NCBI RefSeq assembly: GCF_016808095.1
Contig: NC_068976.1
Location: 12,247,001-12,311,000, forward strand
Source of the DNA: Vigna angularis
Taxonomy: Eukaryota; Streptophyta; Magnoliopsida; Fabales; Fabaceae
Direction of reading: 5' to 3'
DNA: 64,000 nt
Under the pieces are notes generated by a model that had not been told where the DNA came from, searched no databases, and saw only the letters and a list, made by a program, of their open reading frames with translations. Every line of letters starts with the position of its first letter. Within the stretch, counting starts at the first letter, position 1. The position numbers and the translations under genes were made by a program. Shown in pieces: positions 27,638 to 41,160 of this stretch.

Positions 27638-30600
27638 TTTTTGTTATATTGCATCATAAGCTCACAAATGAAATCACATGTTTGTAGTTACATGTTAAGG
27701 TATGTATATTGCCAACACCCAATCTTATCTAGGTAAATAAATTCATTTTAAAAAATAATTTTTTTTTAATTTTCAAACTTTAATTTTAGCACAAAAAGAA
27801 AAAAAAATATAATAACTAAAATAATAATAAAATGAAATAGTCCAATTTATTTTTAATCCATTTTATGAGTCCAACTACTCAAGGGTTCTATACATATACT
27901 CACCTCATCTTTCCTCGTCGCACCTCTCACATGACATCTTAGTATTTAAAAAGAAATGTGATTTTAGTTAGAATCATTATATGATATTATATATGCTACG
28001 ATTTGCTGCGTTAGCTTTTAAAAAAAAGATATGATTCTAATGATTTGCAAAACTAAGATCAATATCTCATATATTATTTGATTTGATTAATTTTTAAAAT
28101 ACATTACTATTAAGAACAATTATTTCCTATATTGTTCATTGTCAATAAATTCACAATTGAGATAAGATTACAAAGATATTATTATGTGTGTATAAATACT
28201 CATCCATTGTAAAAAGGAGAAGAAAGAGAGACTCTCCTAACCATAATTACCAAGGAAGAAATTGTTGGAGCACTTGGAAGGTATGTGAAAAGGTAGTTGC
28301 AGAATTTTAAGTATGTTACTTCTATTTTTTTTTCTTTTGATTTAGGCATTATATCATGTCTTTATATTGTAGGCACTTTTGGTTTACACTTAACTATGAC
28401 ATTTTCTTCTAGGGACATTATTTTTACTATTCACAACTATCTTGTTTTAAAAATCATTAGAAGAATATCTTTCCTTATTTCTTTTAGTGTTGGTTCCATC
28501 TCTCTTATCGTGTAACACCGATTTTCAAAATTCTTTTTATAAAAAAATAAAATATAAAACTAAGTAAACAATTTCAAAAAATAAAAAAAATATTTTGTTT
28601 TTTTGTTTTGGTGTCTTGTCCGACAAAAAATAAATATAACATTATTATAAATTAAAATTTTGAAAGAAATACATTTAGAAAATAAGAAAAGTATCTTTTC
28701 TTGTGACATTTTAAAGATATGAGTACTTGTGTGATCATTCGCATCGTCCTATTGGTTAATACTTTTTTTTCTAAATATAAATAATATTTTATAGGTAGGA
28801 GTATTTGTATGACCATCTGCGTTGATTTTCATAAACTAAAAACATCAAATTATTTTCCAAAATCATTTTCAAGTTTCATAAATAACTATGTAACCATGAT
28901 TTCTTATTTTACATGAGAATACGTAAGAGAAAGGTCGTCAAAAAACCAAAAACTATTTTTTTTCTTTATAGTTTTATTTTTGGGAAAACTTAAACATTTT
29001 GAAAGCCATATTACCTTTGTGCATTTAATAAAGTTACTATCTTTGGATATGCACAATAGGATGCTAATACATTCGCTACATGTAAATTGACTTTTGAATT
29101 CAAAATCTAGTTTTCATAGACCATATCTTATTTTTTAGTTTTTCATAATTTTTCTATAATAAATTAGGGTAACAACTCCAAAACCTTTTTTAAACTTGTT
29201 CTTTTATGGTTCGTCGTTATGTTGTAATCTCGATTGCAACATATATATATTCACTTACAAATGTATTTAATTTAATTTAAACTAAAATCAAAACGAAATC
29301 ATTACAATTCATTTACCTGAAAGTTAGTGAAAATTTTAATGATACACTAATTATTTTATTTATAAACTTTGAGATAATATGGTGATTTGTTTCTGGTTTT
29401 GAACAACAAGAAAGATGATTAATTTGAATGTGACTAATACATGTCATCATTTATATGAGTATTACTAATCTTATTGTGTTAAGAAAATATGCTACAAGAC
29501 ATAAGTGAATAATTTATCTTCTTCACCATGAATAATAGTTAGGTTTATCATTTCCATAGTAGGTCATTTAGGTTACATTAGATAATTTCATTCAAATATT
29601 AGGTATATTGTTTTATTCTATATTTTATACCTATACCACTTTATTGTAAAACTAGTTATGGTCTACACGTTTTGGTTTAAAGATAAAACAAAAAGAAAAG
29701 AGAGACAATGTTTACAATGGTAATAATTATTATCAAGATATGATAATTATTTACGCCAGTTATGATCATAACCAAACTTAAACATGAGTTGTTTTATATA
29801 AGATTTGACAAAATCGACATAAATTACTCGTCATACACCAATTATGTGGATTATATATACATGAGTTACTATTTACCCCACATAAGCATACAACTTTTAT
29901 ATTATGGTACTATAAATTGAAATAAAAATATTTTTTTATGGCATGTGTAAATTCAAAGTGAAATATCTTGATCTTTTACATTTTTTACATCTACATTGAC
30001 CTTTTATATGATATAATTTAACTATAAAAAATTATATAAAAGACCTTTTACAAACAAGTATATTTTCAATTTTATATTGCGATAATATTTGAGATTTTTC
30101 TCTCCCGTTGTTTGTATTTGATTCGTCACATTTATAATAAAATTCAAAAGTAATTTCTAGGAAACCCAATTCATAGTCTCTTCCATTATTGAAAAGAAAA
30201 ATCTAAGAATAATTCATATTATTACAAACAACCAACACATCAATTATACAATTCCTAGAAAGCATTTTTATTTCAATAATGTATATGACCTAAAGTTATG
30301 AATGATAACGTGTCTTTGGAAAAGTACAAATATAATAGGTAAGGTAGGGCTAAGGTTGTAAAAAAGAACACTAAGAACAAAACATAACATCCATAAATGT
30401 TAGGAAAACTGAAGAAAATAAAGACGAAAACAAAGAGTGGTCATTGACTTTAAAGGACAATAAAGTTTTGTATGCTGTAAAGATAAAAAAAAAGAGTTTT
30501 TAGAATTAACTAAAGTGAGACAAATATAAATACAAATATGGAATGATATAATTTAAATTGAATTTTGTAGATTGGTTGAACTTAGAATCAAGTAGAGTGT

Positions 30601-33580
30601 GTTTTCTAAGTTAATTGTAGTGCAACTGATATAAAATATCGTTGTTCAGCTGTTCAAAAATTAGAAATAAAAACATAAACACTCTAAATCGATTATTAAG
30701 TAATCAATCTAGAAAATATTTCTTTGATTGGTTCCACAAGAAATCGAGCCCGATAAATAGAAAATATATATTTCAATTTTATAAATGTATCTCTACTTTA
30801 TCATAGTTATACACTATGTAACTTAGAAAATTTGTTTACATGTTACATTGATTTTGGAAAAACTATGCAAATGGATATAAAAAATTATTTTTCTATTATT
30901 CTTATTATTATAATAATAATAATAATAATACTAATACTAATAATAATAATAATAATAATTATTATTATTATTATTGTGGTGGTAAGTCCAATGCCAATTG
31001 GGTCATTACTATTAGGATAATTTTTCATTGGATTATCAAGTTTAATTTTGAATGTTAGTAGAGATTTTGTTATCTTAGCGTTATGATAAATGATGTAAGG
31101 AGTCCAAAAATATAAAGAATGTATTTAAGTGTGATGGAGAGACAATAAAAGAGGGAAAAATAGTTTTAAAGGCTTTTAAATTTTGACAGGCTAGAAGTTA
31201 AAGGGTTGGGGGACGATCTAAATAAAGAGATATAGAAGATAAAAAAATTCAAAACAATTTAAAAAATGCTTTAACTAAAGATTTAGGGTACTCTTTAGCA
31301 TATAAAATGCTAAGTACTCGTGAGGACATAAATTTTCATCTTTCCTTTATATATTCGTTTCGTGAACAAATTGAATGTTGTTTAAGACAAAATTTTTTTG
31401 TAGTGTTAATACATTTAAATTATTATATATATTTTTCATTTTTTCCCTGCTGCATATTAACAAATTTGCGTGTCATATGCATGATATTTTCTATGTTTCT
31501 CACATTAATTTTTTTCTCTACTTCTATATCTTATTTATAACTTCAATCATTTCCCTGAAAGATATAACTTTTTATTCTAAGTTCAATTAGTCGTTTTATC
31601 TGTATATAATATAATGTAAAAAAAAATCTTTTTAATTCATACAGATAAAGCTAACCTAGTATGAATGTAAAGACTGAAAAGAAATGTTTTTGACCGTAAA
31701 ATGAAATTAAAAAATATACAACTATAAAAACTAATTAAATTGTTAAACGTGGATTTCATATCTAAAGCATTATATTCCCCGGTTTACCCAGTCGTCCCAC
31801 TGTGACCCCATTATCTCTTTGCTTGCTTTCTCCATCAGCCACTTTTTTCAAGCACGACCAAGCCCCGTCCATATCCATCGTACATCACACTGAAACTATT
31901 TCTTCAAACCTTCCACCGTCCTTCATTTCACTAACACAAAAGATACACCTTGCATTGCATGCGTTCGCGTTGCGGCTATCTATGGAACACCCTTTATAAT
32001 TTCATTATTCTCTCATCATTCTCACCATTTTCTCTTCATAGGAAACAATCTTCATTACTTCAAAAGGTGTATTAATTTACACTATTAATGCAAACAAACC
32101 TATATATCTTAAGTCAGCAACATAGACCACTGTTGACAAGGACCTCACTCAATACCTAAGACAATAATGTTGTCGGAGTGCCACCGTCCACAGACCATAC
32201 GAAGAAAACTTCAAACACAAATATATACAAAGAGAATTTATTTTTTTTATTTCTTTTCCCTTGCTGTCTCTGATATAGGCACTGTCTTGAATATACGTAT
32301 CTTCTTTTGAGTTCTTTTTCCACAGGTCTATTTTGATACTGGTATGATTAACATCCTTGACTTCTGATGCATAGAAAATTGAATGGGTAGCATGCCCTAG
32401 ACTAAACCTTGAACCACATCATGCATAGATGGCAGCCCATTGCATCACACCAGAAGGAGCACTGCAAAATTTCAAACTTTCTTTCACTTTTAGCTTCTTT
32501 TAATAACTACAATTTTTTACATTGAGAAATTTCACAGTTCTTAACCAAGGTAATGTGTTAGAATTTATTTTAACCAGATTTATGTTTATTAAACACATCA
32601 TTTCACTACAATATCTAGTTTCATACACAATGTATATAACTCACTACGAGAGATGTGTTGAAAGTTTTACAATAATTAAAAATAAAATTAATTTAAAATA
32701 TATATAGATACAAACTTTATTTTATAAATCGGTTTTTAAAGTTTATTGGGTAACATTTTTCTATTTTTTTTAAATCTTTTTTTGTTATTTTCTTATGTTA
32801 AAGATTTGTAACCTATAACATTTCATTTAGTTTCGGACATCATAATCCATAAAAAATATCAAACTTTATTTAAAAAAATAAAATACAAATGCAAGAAAAT
32901 CAAACTCACGTGAAAAACTTTTACTGAAACGAAAGTCTATTTCTAAAAAATAATCCTTGACACAAATAGGCATAACATGGTACAAACAAAAAAGTTTACT
33001 ACTATGTAACACTATTGTATATCAATTTTCCTCTTGAAAAATGTGAGATACTATATGTATAGATGAACAATGTTTCCCTCTCAGCTTCTACAAACAATAG
33101 CAACATTAGAAAAAGCTTGCTAGAGAAGCATAAAATAACTTTCTAATCAATGATGTTTCACACATCAATGTATATGAATAAAACATTGTTTCAAGGCATA
33201 AAAGTAATCAAACATGTCATCAAACAGATGCAAGACTAATACAAAAATAAAGCTCTAATATAATTAATTCAAAACATTTATAACTTAGTTTCAATCATAA
33301 TTGTTATCGGTATCATAATAGTCAAAACATGATTTTGTACATTATTTTCGTATGGTATATTTTCAACTTCGTCTCGTTCTTCTTCAAATTTATAAAAGTG
33401 GCAACATGGTGCAACATCTCACCCACTTTTTATATAAAGGATATTCATTTTACTATTGTTTGCATAAGTGTGACTGAATTGCTGCTGTAAGAAACATAAC
33501 TTAAAGGATCTTCATTTTACTATATGGTTCAACAATTTTTTATAAAAATTAGCAATTTTGGTATATATTACATAATTAAA
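27638..33580. other. AT-rich intergenic stretch
   Basis: About 6 kb without a recognised gene. A purine-rich segment at 28140-28300 (tgtgtataaatactcatcc..aaggagaagaaagagagact) looks like an LTR end with a TATA box, but no partner was found. GC-richer pockets at 31780-32000 and 32120-32480 look like decayed or untranslated exon sequence; no protein family was recognised. Confidence 0.4.
30889..30976. repeat. (AAT)n/(ATT)n imperfect microsatellite
   Basis: Trinucleotide runs that switch from TAA to TTA strand sense at about 30958, making a short perfect palindrome. Confidence 0.9.
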
Positions 33581-33969
33581 TGTGTTAGAGTTATTATTTT
33601 ATTAGTAAAAAATATTAAAGTAGTCTAATTAATATAAAATTATAGTTAAAGACACATATGTTATGAAAGACTAATTATATAAATACTATAACCAATATTT
33701 TTAATTTGATGAAGTATTAAAAAGTTATAATCCCCACTGCAGGGACAAAACATTTTATTTCAATTTTTTTCTTTTTATCTTCATCATAATAGAAATCTGA
33801 AGAAAGAATAAGATACTCTACATTTAGAAATTCACATATTCATTGTTATTTTCATCACCTTCATTATTTATATTCTAAATAACAAATCAATTACATTCTC
33901 ATATTTTATTTTCATCATCATAAATTAAGGAATGCAATTTTAGTTGTATATAGAATACATGTTTTAACA
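33581..33969 (+). repeat. 5' LTR of Copia-A
   Basis: 389 bp, TG...CA, aligned with 38567-38973 over its full length. Confidence 0.7.
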
Positions 33970-34803
33970 ATTAGTTTCAGAGTATGTTAGAATTTATGAT
34001 TTTCTATGAATATTTCCTAAATTATAAAAAATAAATCCTAATTTATGTTTTTTTGTAGTTTTTAACAACCTTAATTATGAAATTTATGGATTTTAATTTT
34101 CCTTAACTTTATGAATCAATTATAATTTTCTGATGCCTAAGAAATTGTATTGAATGATGTTCGGAAAGCTATGGTTTTAGAAAAGGTGCAACTGGATGCA
34201 GTTGAACATATGCATGCGGGCACGGGAATTGAAAACAAAATGCCCTAATTGCTTTTTGGATGACGTGGTGTGATTGGAATTTCCAATTGGAATTAAATGA
34301 ATGATACTGATCCACTGTTAGCATTTCTGTTTCAATGAGGTGCTTCATGAGAACTAATGGAAATGTGCTATTCGATTGGATTGAATTAATTAATTACTTG
34401 AATGAATTGCAAACCGTGAATCACAAATTAGTTCAAATTTTGGTAGCTTAAGCATTTTTACGAGGAAACTAAATCAAGAAGTGACTTTTCTTAAATAAAT
34501 TCTTTGTAAAAAATATTAAATATTTGTGTTTATGTTTATCCATTATTGATCAATAAAAAAAATTAATATTTAGTCATTACATATGCATGTTATCTTATGG
34601 TAAAAGTATGATAATTGTAAAGTTTTATTTGTTAATGATAAATCAATTTAAGATAAGTTTGTCGTTAGACATACTTTATTATTAATATTTGATTATTACA
34701 ATAAGATACTTATAGAAATTAATATTAATGTCCAAAGACTTCATATTAATGATGCATGTCTTGAAATGGATTATATTGTTCTTTGAATATAGTGATACTT
34801 ATT

Positions 34804-34806
<3 letters not shown>

Positions 34807-34872
<66 letters not shown>
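34807..34872. repeat. (ATT)n microsatellite
   Basis: About 21 ATT units with one 'gtt' interruption, inside the leader region of Copia-A. Confidence 0.9.
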
Positions 34873-34919
34873 GTGAGCTTACATTATTTGTGTTGTTTTA
34901 AATTCAGCTACTATTACTT

Positions 34920-37900
34920 CAATATATATTAATCTGGATTTGGTTCTAGTTTTTAACGGAACAAAGTTTGAAGACTTAAAAGAGAACATGAAAATTATTC
35001 TTGGATGCATGGATTAACCTTGATTTAAGAAACTCATTTCCCTTACGAACTCTAGTACCTTTGAAGAGAAAGACTATAAGAAGTGGGATCCCTCAAATCA
35101 CTTGAGTTGTCTGGAGACTTACTCATACATTTATTATTAATTTATCTTCTTTCATAGTTTAGTCAGTTTAAGGTATCTTACAATTGTTAATGAGCTCATT
35201 TCATACTATGTGCAAGAAGAAGAGAGATTGAAGCAAAGAGTGCTCATTTATAAGTACTTCTAAAGACAAGGACAAAAGAAAGAAAATTGAGATCCCAAGA
35301 ATAAAGTTGTTAAGGGTCCACCACAATGAAATGTACTAAATATCATGCTCGATGTGCAAAGAAAGGTGCTTTTGTTACTTTAGTCTGTTTTGAGGTGAAT
35401 TTAGCTTTAGTACCTAGAAACACTTGACGGTTAGACTTTGGTGTCACTATTAAGATCAATATTTCAATGCAGGGTTGTCTAAGCTACTAGAAGCCAATGA
35501 ATTCTGAAAGATGGATATATGTTAGAGATGACAAATCAGTGGAGGTGGAAGCTATAGGGCATTTAAGATTATTATTATGCAATGGTTTTTATTTGCATTT
35601 GAAAGACACTTTTGTTGTATTGTCATTTAGATGGAATTTGGTTTTAGTTTCTTATTTGGACAAATTGAGTTATTTATGTTTGTTTGGAAATAATATGTTC
35701 AGTTTTTGTTTTAATTCATATGTTGTTGGAACTAGTTCACTTTTGGCTCATGATAATCTATATATGTTTGACACTATAACTTTCTATAGTGAATCCTTAA
35801 ATACTAAATCACATGGTACTAAACATAAAATTAACAATACAAACTGAAGTGATTTAGCATAGGCATTTAGGTCACATCTCTAAAATTAGTTGAATGACTT
35901 GTGTTAGATGAGATTTTGAATTCCATTGACTTCAAAAAATTTGATGGTTTTCTTGAATGTGTTAAAGATAAATAGACCAAAACAAAAAAATTAGGGTATG
36001 TATAGAGCTACGCATGTCTTAGAATTGATACATATGGGAATTTATGGGTCATTCCCCACACCATCATGGAATGCTCAACAATATTTTATATCATTCATAA
36101 ATTATTACTCTAGATATGTATACTATATCTTATATGTGAAACATCTCAATCTTTTGACATATTCAAATCATTTAAAACTTAACTTGAGAAACAACTCAAC
36201 AAAAGAATTAAGAGTATCAAGTTTGATTGTAGTGGCGAATAATATGACAGATATGACGGTTTAGGTGAACAATGTCCAGAACCTTTTGTTAAGTACCTAA
36301 AAGAATGTGGAATTGTCCCACACTACACCATGTCGGAGTCACCTAGCATGAATGGTGTGGTTGAAAGACACCATACTCTTAAGAATATGGTAATGAGCAT
36401 GATTTGTCATTCCATCTTGCTAAAGTCACTTTGGGGAGATGCACTAAAGATTGCAGCTTACATTTTAAATAGTGTGTTAATTAAGGCAACTTTCAAAACA
36501 CCTTATTAGCTTTGGGTTATTCAAAATCCTACTCTAAAACATTTTTATGTGTGAGGGTTCTAACTGAAGCAATGTCTTATAAGCTAAATGAAAGAAATTG
36601 GACTCCCGAACAATGAACAACTACTTTATATGGTTATTCTGAAAAATCTAGGGGCTATATATTTTGCAATCCCAAATTAAAGAAAAATTTTTAGACAGGA
36701 AATGCCACATTCTTTGAGGATATTGAGTTTTGGAGGAAGAATAAGGTTAAAGACTTTGTCTAAGAGATCGAATCGGTAATAATTCTAAATCTGATTTATG
36801 CAATTACTTTTGATAAAGTAAGTTCATAATCTCTACAAGATATTGTTATCAAATCTCTCACTCAATATAATTTGGTCGTTTATGAAGAACAAACTCAAAA
36901 TCTTCAAGAACCTATGCTTCATGAGCTAGTACCTCTACGGAGATCATGAAACAAAGGAGAAATGTTATTCCAAATGATTATGTGGTATTTCTCCAAGAAA
37001 ATGGGAAAAATAATGGTATGATGGAAGATTATGTAGTCAACTTTTGTCAAACCATGCAAGATTCCAACTTAGAAAAATGGATTAAAGCAATGAATGAGGA
37101 GTATAAGTCCATGTAAGACAACAAGGTTTAGGAACTTGTTTCACTACTAGAAGGTGTAAAATTCATTGATTGCAAGTTGATATTTAAGTCCAAGCGAAAT
37201 TACAAAGGAAAGGTGGAGAGGTATAAGACTCATCTTGTGACGAAGGGCTATACCCAAAAGTAAGGGATGAAATTTAAAAAGACTTTCTTTTCAGTCTCAT
37301 TGAAAGACTCTTTAGGAAAATCATGGCTCTTGTTGCACATTGTGATTTGGAGTTTCATCAAAGGGATGTCAAAACTGTGTTTCTCAATGGCAACATTGAT
37401 GAGATAATTTATATTGTGCAACCATAAAACTGTGTCAGGATTTGATCAAGTGATTCTCTCATTTGATTTCAAGATTAATTTCATTGATGATTATGTGTAT
37501 TGAAAATTTAATAGAAGTAAGTAAATATTTTCAGTCTTATATGTTGATGGCATATTGCTTGCCACAATAATATAGGCATGTTGCGCACAACCAAGATATT
37601 TCTATCAAAGAAACTTTGAAATGAAAGACCTAGGTGACACCTTCTTTATATTAGGAATTCAGATGCACCAAGATTAATCTTGGGATATTTTAGGATTGTC
37701 ACAAAGGAACTATATTGAAAAGATGCTTAAAAGGTTTAGCATGCAGGAATTTAAATCAGGAGATACTTCAGTTACTAAGGAAGACAAGTTTAGTCTCAAA
37801 CAATGCTCAAAAGGTAATTTAGAAATTCAAGAAATGCAAAAGATTCCCTATGCATTAGGTGTAGGGATTTTGATGTATTCCTAAGTATGTACATGTCTAG

Positions 37901-38290
37901 ATATAACATACATAGTTGAAGTATTAGGCAAACATTTAAGAAATCCATTAATATATCATTAGAAAGTAGCCAAAAGAGTTATGAGGTATTTGAAAAGAAC
38001 AAAGAATTTTATGCTCACATACAAGAGGTCAGACCAGTTGGACATCACTAGATATTTTGACTAAAATTTTTTAGAATGTTAAGATTCCACTTTAGGTTAC
38101 ATTTTGATGTTAACTAGTAGTGCAGTTTCTTGACGCAAGACCAAGCAAACCTTTAAACTTTCATCGACTATGGTTGTAGAATTTGTAGCATGACTAGTTG
38201 AAAATAGACGTGTACAAATCACCTTCACGTAATTTTCAAGCTACACATTTCATGATGAGTCTATGTCATTTGATTCTTTCAACATTAGTT
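34920..38290 (+). pseudogene. Copia-A gag-pol remains
   Basis: Fragments in all three frames follow copia order. The gag start reads FNGTKFEDLKENMKIILGCM (about 34945). GAG-pre-integrase-like pieces lie at 35730-35870. Integrase shows FDCSGEYYD (about 36220), then [20 protein letters not shown] and ERHHTL (about 36308-36375), and [14 protein letters not shown]. Reverse transcriptase shows WIKAMNEEYKSM (37080), YKTHLVTKGYTQK (37222), FHQRDVKTVFLNGNIDEIIY (37355) and a VDD-less decayed palm. The tail has 'KNIVCS'-type RNase H remnants to about 38200. Dozens of stops and frameshifts are present. The integrase Glu is retained in the VVERHH motif. Confidence 0.8.
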
Positions 38291-38489
38291 ATCATTAACA
38301 TATTTAGTTATGATTGATGCAATGAAAACTATTTTGATTCTATGTGTGAATGTAATTAATGGACAAATTTTTTTGAATATGTTCAAGGCATATAATGCCA
38401 AATCTACATGGACAAAATCTAACACATTTATAAGGATTGCAAAAATATACATATCTGTATCATTTGGACTATTGTTAACAATTTTAAGT

Positions 38490-38499
<10 letters not shown>

Positions 38500-38561
<62 letters not shown>
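38500..38561. repeat. (AT)n microsatellite, about 30 units
   Basis: Lies directly before the 3' LTR of Copia-A, in place of its polypurine tract. Confidence 0.95.
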
Positions 38562-38563
<2 letters not shown>

Positions 38564-38566
38564 AAA

Positions 38567-38973
38567 TGTATTAGATCCATTATTTTATTAGTCAAAAATA
38601 TTAAAGTAATTTAATTAATATAAAAATTATGACTAAAAAAATATATCTCATGAAAATTTAATTTTGTAGAGGTTATAAACAATATTTTTAATATTTTTAA
38701 TTTGATGAGAGGTCAAATTAAAAATATTATTGAATATAATTGATAAAGATAACGTAAAATATTATGGTCCCATTTTATAGAAATAAGAAGTATTATACTT
38801 TAATCTCTCTTTTTTTTCATTCCCATAAAAAAAGAAATCCAAAAAAAAAAAATATAAAATACGCTATATTTAAAACATCACATATCCGTCAATAGCAAGT
38901 TCAGATACACTTCAGCATTCTATTTTGAACATAAATTGAGAAATGTAATTTTGGCTATATGCATATTCTAACA
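38567..38973 (+). repeat. 3' LTR of Copia-A
   Basis: Aligned with the 5' LTR; about 407 bp, ending gcatattctaaca. Confidence 0.7.
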
Positions 38974-39194
38974 TCCACTGCTCATTTTTAACTCATACCT
39001 TTCTGGCCTTTTCTACTTTGCTTTAATAAATCGTTTTCTTACTCTACTAATCTTATCGTTGTCATAATTCGTACACTGGATATCGTTCGTAACTTTATGT
39101 TATTTCTATTTTCAATTTTTTTTCGAGTTTTATGTTTTTTTTTTCTAAATTGAAATGCCTTATTTGTAATTTTCCTTTTAAATGGGTTGGACTT

Positions 39195-39630
39195 ATGGTC
39201 AGATACATCTCACCTGTGGTGTGGGCCATAGTAAGCCCAATTGTGTATTCAAATTCTTCTTTACAATTGAAAAGGTTTATACTTTAATATTTCAATAGAA
39301 TATTCCTCTTTACAATTGTCCTTTTAATTAGGTTGGGCTGCAATTAGAATTCTTTAGGTTATTTTTTTTTAAAAAATTCTAAAGGTTTTTATAATTATTA
39401 TAATAATAAGAAACTAAAATAGATAATCGCCCATTAATTTTAGAAAATGGTTTTAAAATTGTCTAGAAATTTTAAAACTTATTTACACAGCACTAGTGAT
39501 ACACAAAATGTTCTCTATTATTTAGGTTGAGCTTTCTGATTAGAGTTCTTAAGGATTTATCTTTTTCTAGACACACCTCACCCATGATTTGGGCCACAAC
39601 AAGCCCAATTATGGATTCAAATTCTTAGAA
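39195..39630. repeat. Direct repeat pair of about 60 bp
   Basis: About 39201-39257 and 39568-39626 share 'agannacncctcacc', 'tgggccanancaagcccaatt' and 'ggattcaaattctt', about 370 bp apart. The function is unknown. The stretch is otherwise without genes. Confidence 0.6.
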
Positions 39631-39846
39631 AAGAGAGAACTACAAGTGAGGTAAGAAAAACTTGCAATCGAGAAGGCAAACAAAGAACGTATCTAGGATA
39701 GAAGGAATGGAAAAATATAGCCAAGTTCTTAGGATTTTATTTTTGATTTTCAAATTTTCCTCCTTTATTTAATTATTTTTTTCACAACTACTTAGGATTT
39801 TTTATTTATAATTTACATGTACTTTTAAGCACACCTAAGTTTCGTT

Positions 39847-40047
39847 TGTTAGACCCTGTTAGACTTCACGGTGTTTGAGAAAAGAAACAGAGAGAGAGAA
39901 ATGGGTAGAGCGTAACATGCACGAGAGAGAGAAAACGAGCGTTATTCTCATTAACGTAAAATAAGGTATGTATGAATACCAGATATAAAAGTGGCGGACT
40001 GTCATTTGACAGTTAAAGTAGTTACAAGTTAGTTTTTACATTTAACA
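39847..40047 (-). repeat. 3' LTR of Copia-B
   Basis: 201 bp. Preceded on the minus strand by a polypurine tract. Confidence 0.95.
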
Positions 40048-40520
40048 CTCCCCTGTAAAACTAAACTCCTTAGGGATTTAACTCTAAGAGAATCCCTCAG
40101 CTTCTCAAACCTGCTTTGTCTTAAAGCTTTGGTGAAGATGTTCGTAGTCTGTTCTTCCGTGGGACAATACACCAATTCTAACTTCTCTCTACTAACTTGA
40201 TCTCTTAGATAGTGAAACTTGGTCTCTATATGCTTGCTTTTGTCGTGGGAGACAAGATTTCTGGATAAGCTAATTGCTGATCTATTGTCCACCAATAGTC
40301 GTATTGGCTTACCGCATTCAATCTTCAATTCATCTAAAATCGCTTCCAGCCATGCGCATTGGCAAGCAATCTCTACGGAGGCTATATATTCCGCTTCACA
40401 GGAAGAAAGTGAAACAACGCTCTACTTGTTTGAGCACCAGGAAATCGATTCTCCCATATACTTGAACAAGTATCCATAAGTGCTCTTCCTATCCACCTGA
40501 TCACCACTCCAATCTGAGTC
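40029..40520 (-). pseudogene. Copia-B RNase H domain
   Basis: The minus strand shows AEYIAS..ACQCAWLEAI, then KPIRLLVDNRSAISLSRN, HDKSKHIETKFHYLRD and EEQTTNIFTKALRQSRFEKL. This is the usual C-terminal copia RNase H, which degrades RNA in the RNA:DNA hybrid. A stop near 40528 separates it from the reverse transcriptase. Otherwise this part is well preserved and runs into the 3' LTR. Confidence 0.85.
40048..40057 (-). promoter_or_regulatory. Polypurine tract of Copia-B
   Basis: The minus strand reads TACAGGGGAG directly before the 3' LTR, the normal position for plus-strand priming. Confidence 0.75.
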
Positions 40521-40529
40521 ACACCAAGC

Positions 40530-41160
40530 TTACAAAGTTCCATCGATGCCGCTAGATCTCTTGGGGAAGAGAAGACCGAAATCTGTAGTTCCCTTCAAGT
40601 AGCGCAAGATGTGCTTGGCTGTAGCAAGATGAGTCTGCCTTGGATCATACATGAATCTGCTAACTAATCCAACTCCAAAACTGATGTTAGGTCTGCTGTT
40701 ACAGACATATCTGAGAGACCCAACTATTTGTTTGAATAAGGTTGCATCCACCTTACTTTCTTCATCCTGATTGGATAACTTCAAATTCGCCATAACTGGG
40801 ATTGTTGTGCAATTGCAATCTTTCATGTTGAACCTTTTCAGAATCTCGTTAACATACCTTCTTTGATGAAGAAAAACTCCATCCACTGTTTGAACAAACT
40901 CCAGCCCAAGGAAATAACTCAGGCTACCGAGATCTGTCATCTCAAACTCCTCTTTCATTTTCAACTTGAATCCTTCAATTGCCTCTGTAGAGCTTCCAGT
41001 AACCAGCAAGTCATCTACGTACAAGCACACCAACAAGGTACCTTGCTACCCAACAAGTTTCATGTAGACTCCAAACTCAACAGTACATTTTTGGAAGCCA
41101 AGTCTGATGAGCAACGCGTCGATATGTTTATTCTAGGCTCGAGGTGCCTGACGTAGCCCA
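40530..41160 (-). pseudogene. Copia-B reverse transcriptase, C-terminal half
   Basis: This part contains the catalytic YVDD box in LVCLYVDDLLVTGSS, then FKLKMKEEFEMTDLGSLSYF, and later GSLRYVCNSRPNISFGVGLV and HILRYLKGTTDFGLLFP. It is separated from the N-terminal half by a stop where the family has Trp (after the QAPRA motif, about 41131) and by a stop/frameshift near 41040. The palm is otherwise well preserved. Confidence 0.9.

Larger units (their letters stand above)
33581..38973 (+). mobile_element. Copia-A: degenerate Ty1/copia retrotransposon
   Basis: The left LTR (33581-33969) and right LTR (38567-38973) align: both start TGTnTTAGA..attattttattag and end with a pyrimidine-rich stretch then (gtt)(c)taaca. 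They have diverged strongly with many indels, so the insertion is old. After the left LTR, 'ttagtttcagag' is a decayed form of the TTGGTATCAGAGC primer site for initiator tRNA-Met. Between the LTRs lies a heavily mutated copia coding region. A (AT)n tract (38500-38560) sits where the polypurine tract should be. No target duplication was found. Confidence 0.75.

Noticed and set aside
32330..32480. Possible microRNA precursor or UTR around 'gggtagcatgccctagac'
   Set aside because: No inverse partner for a hairpin was found and no known microRNA matched.
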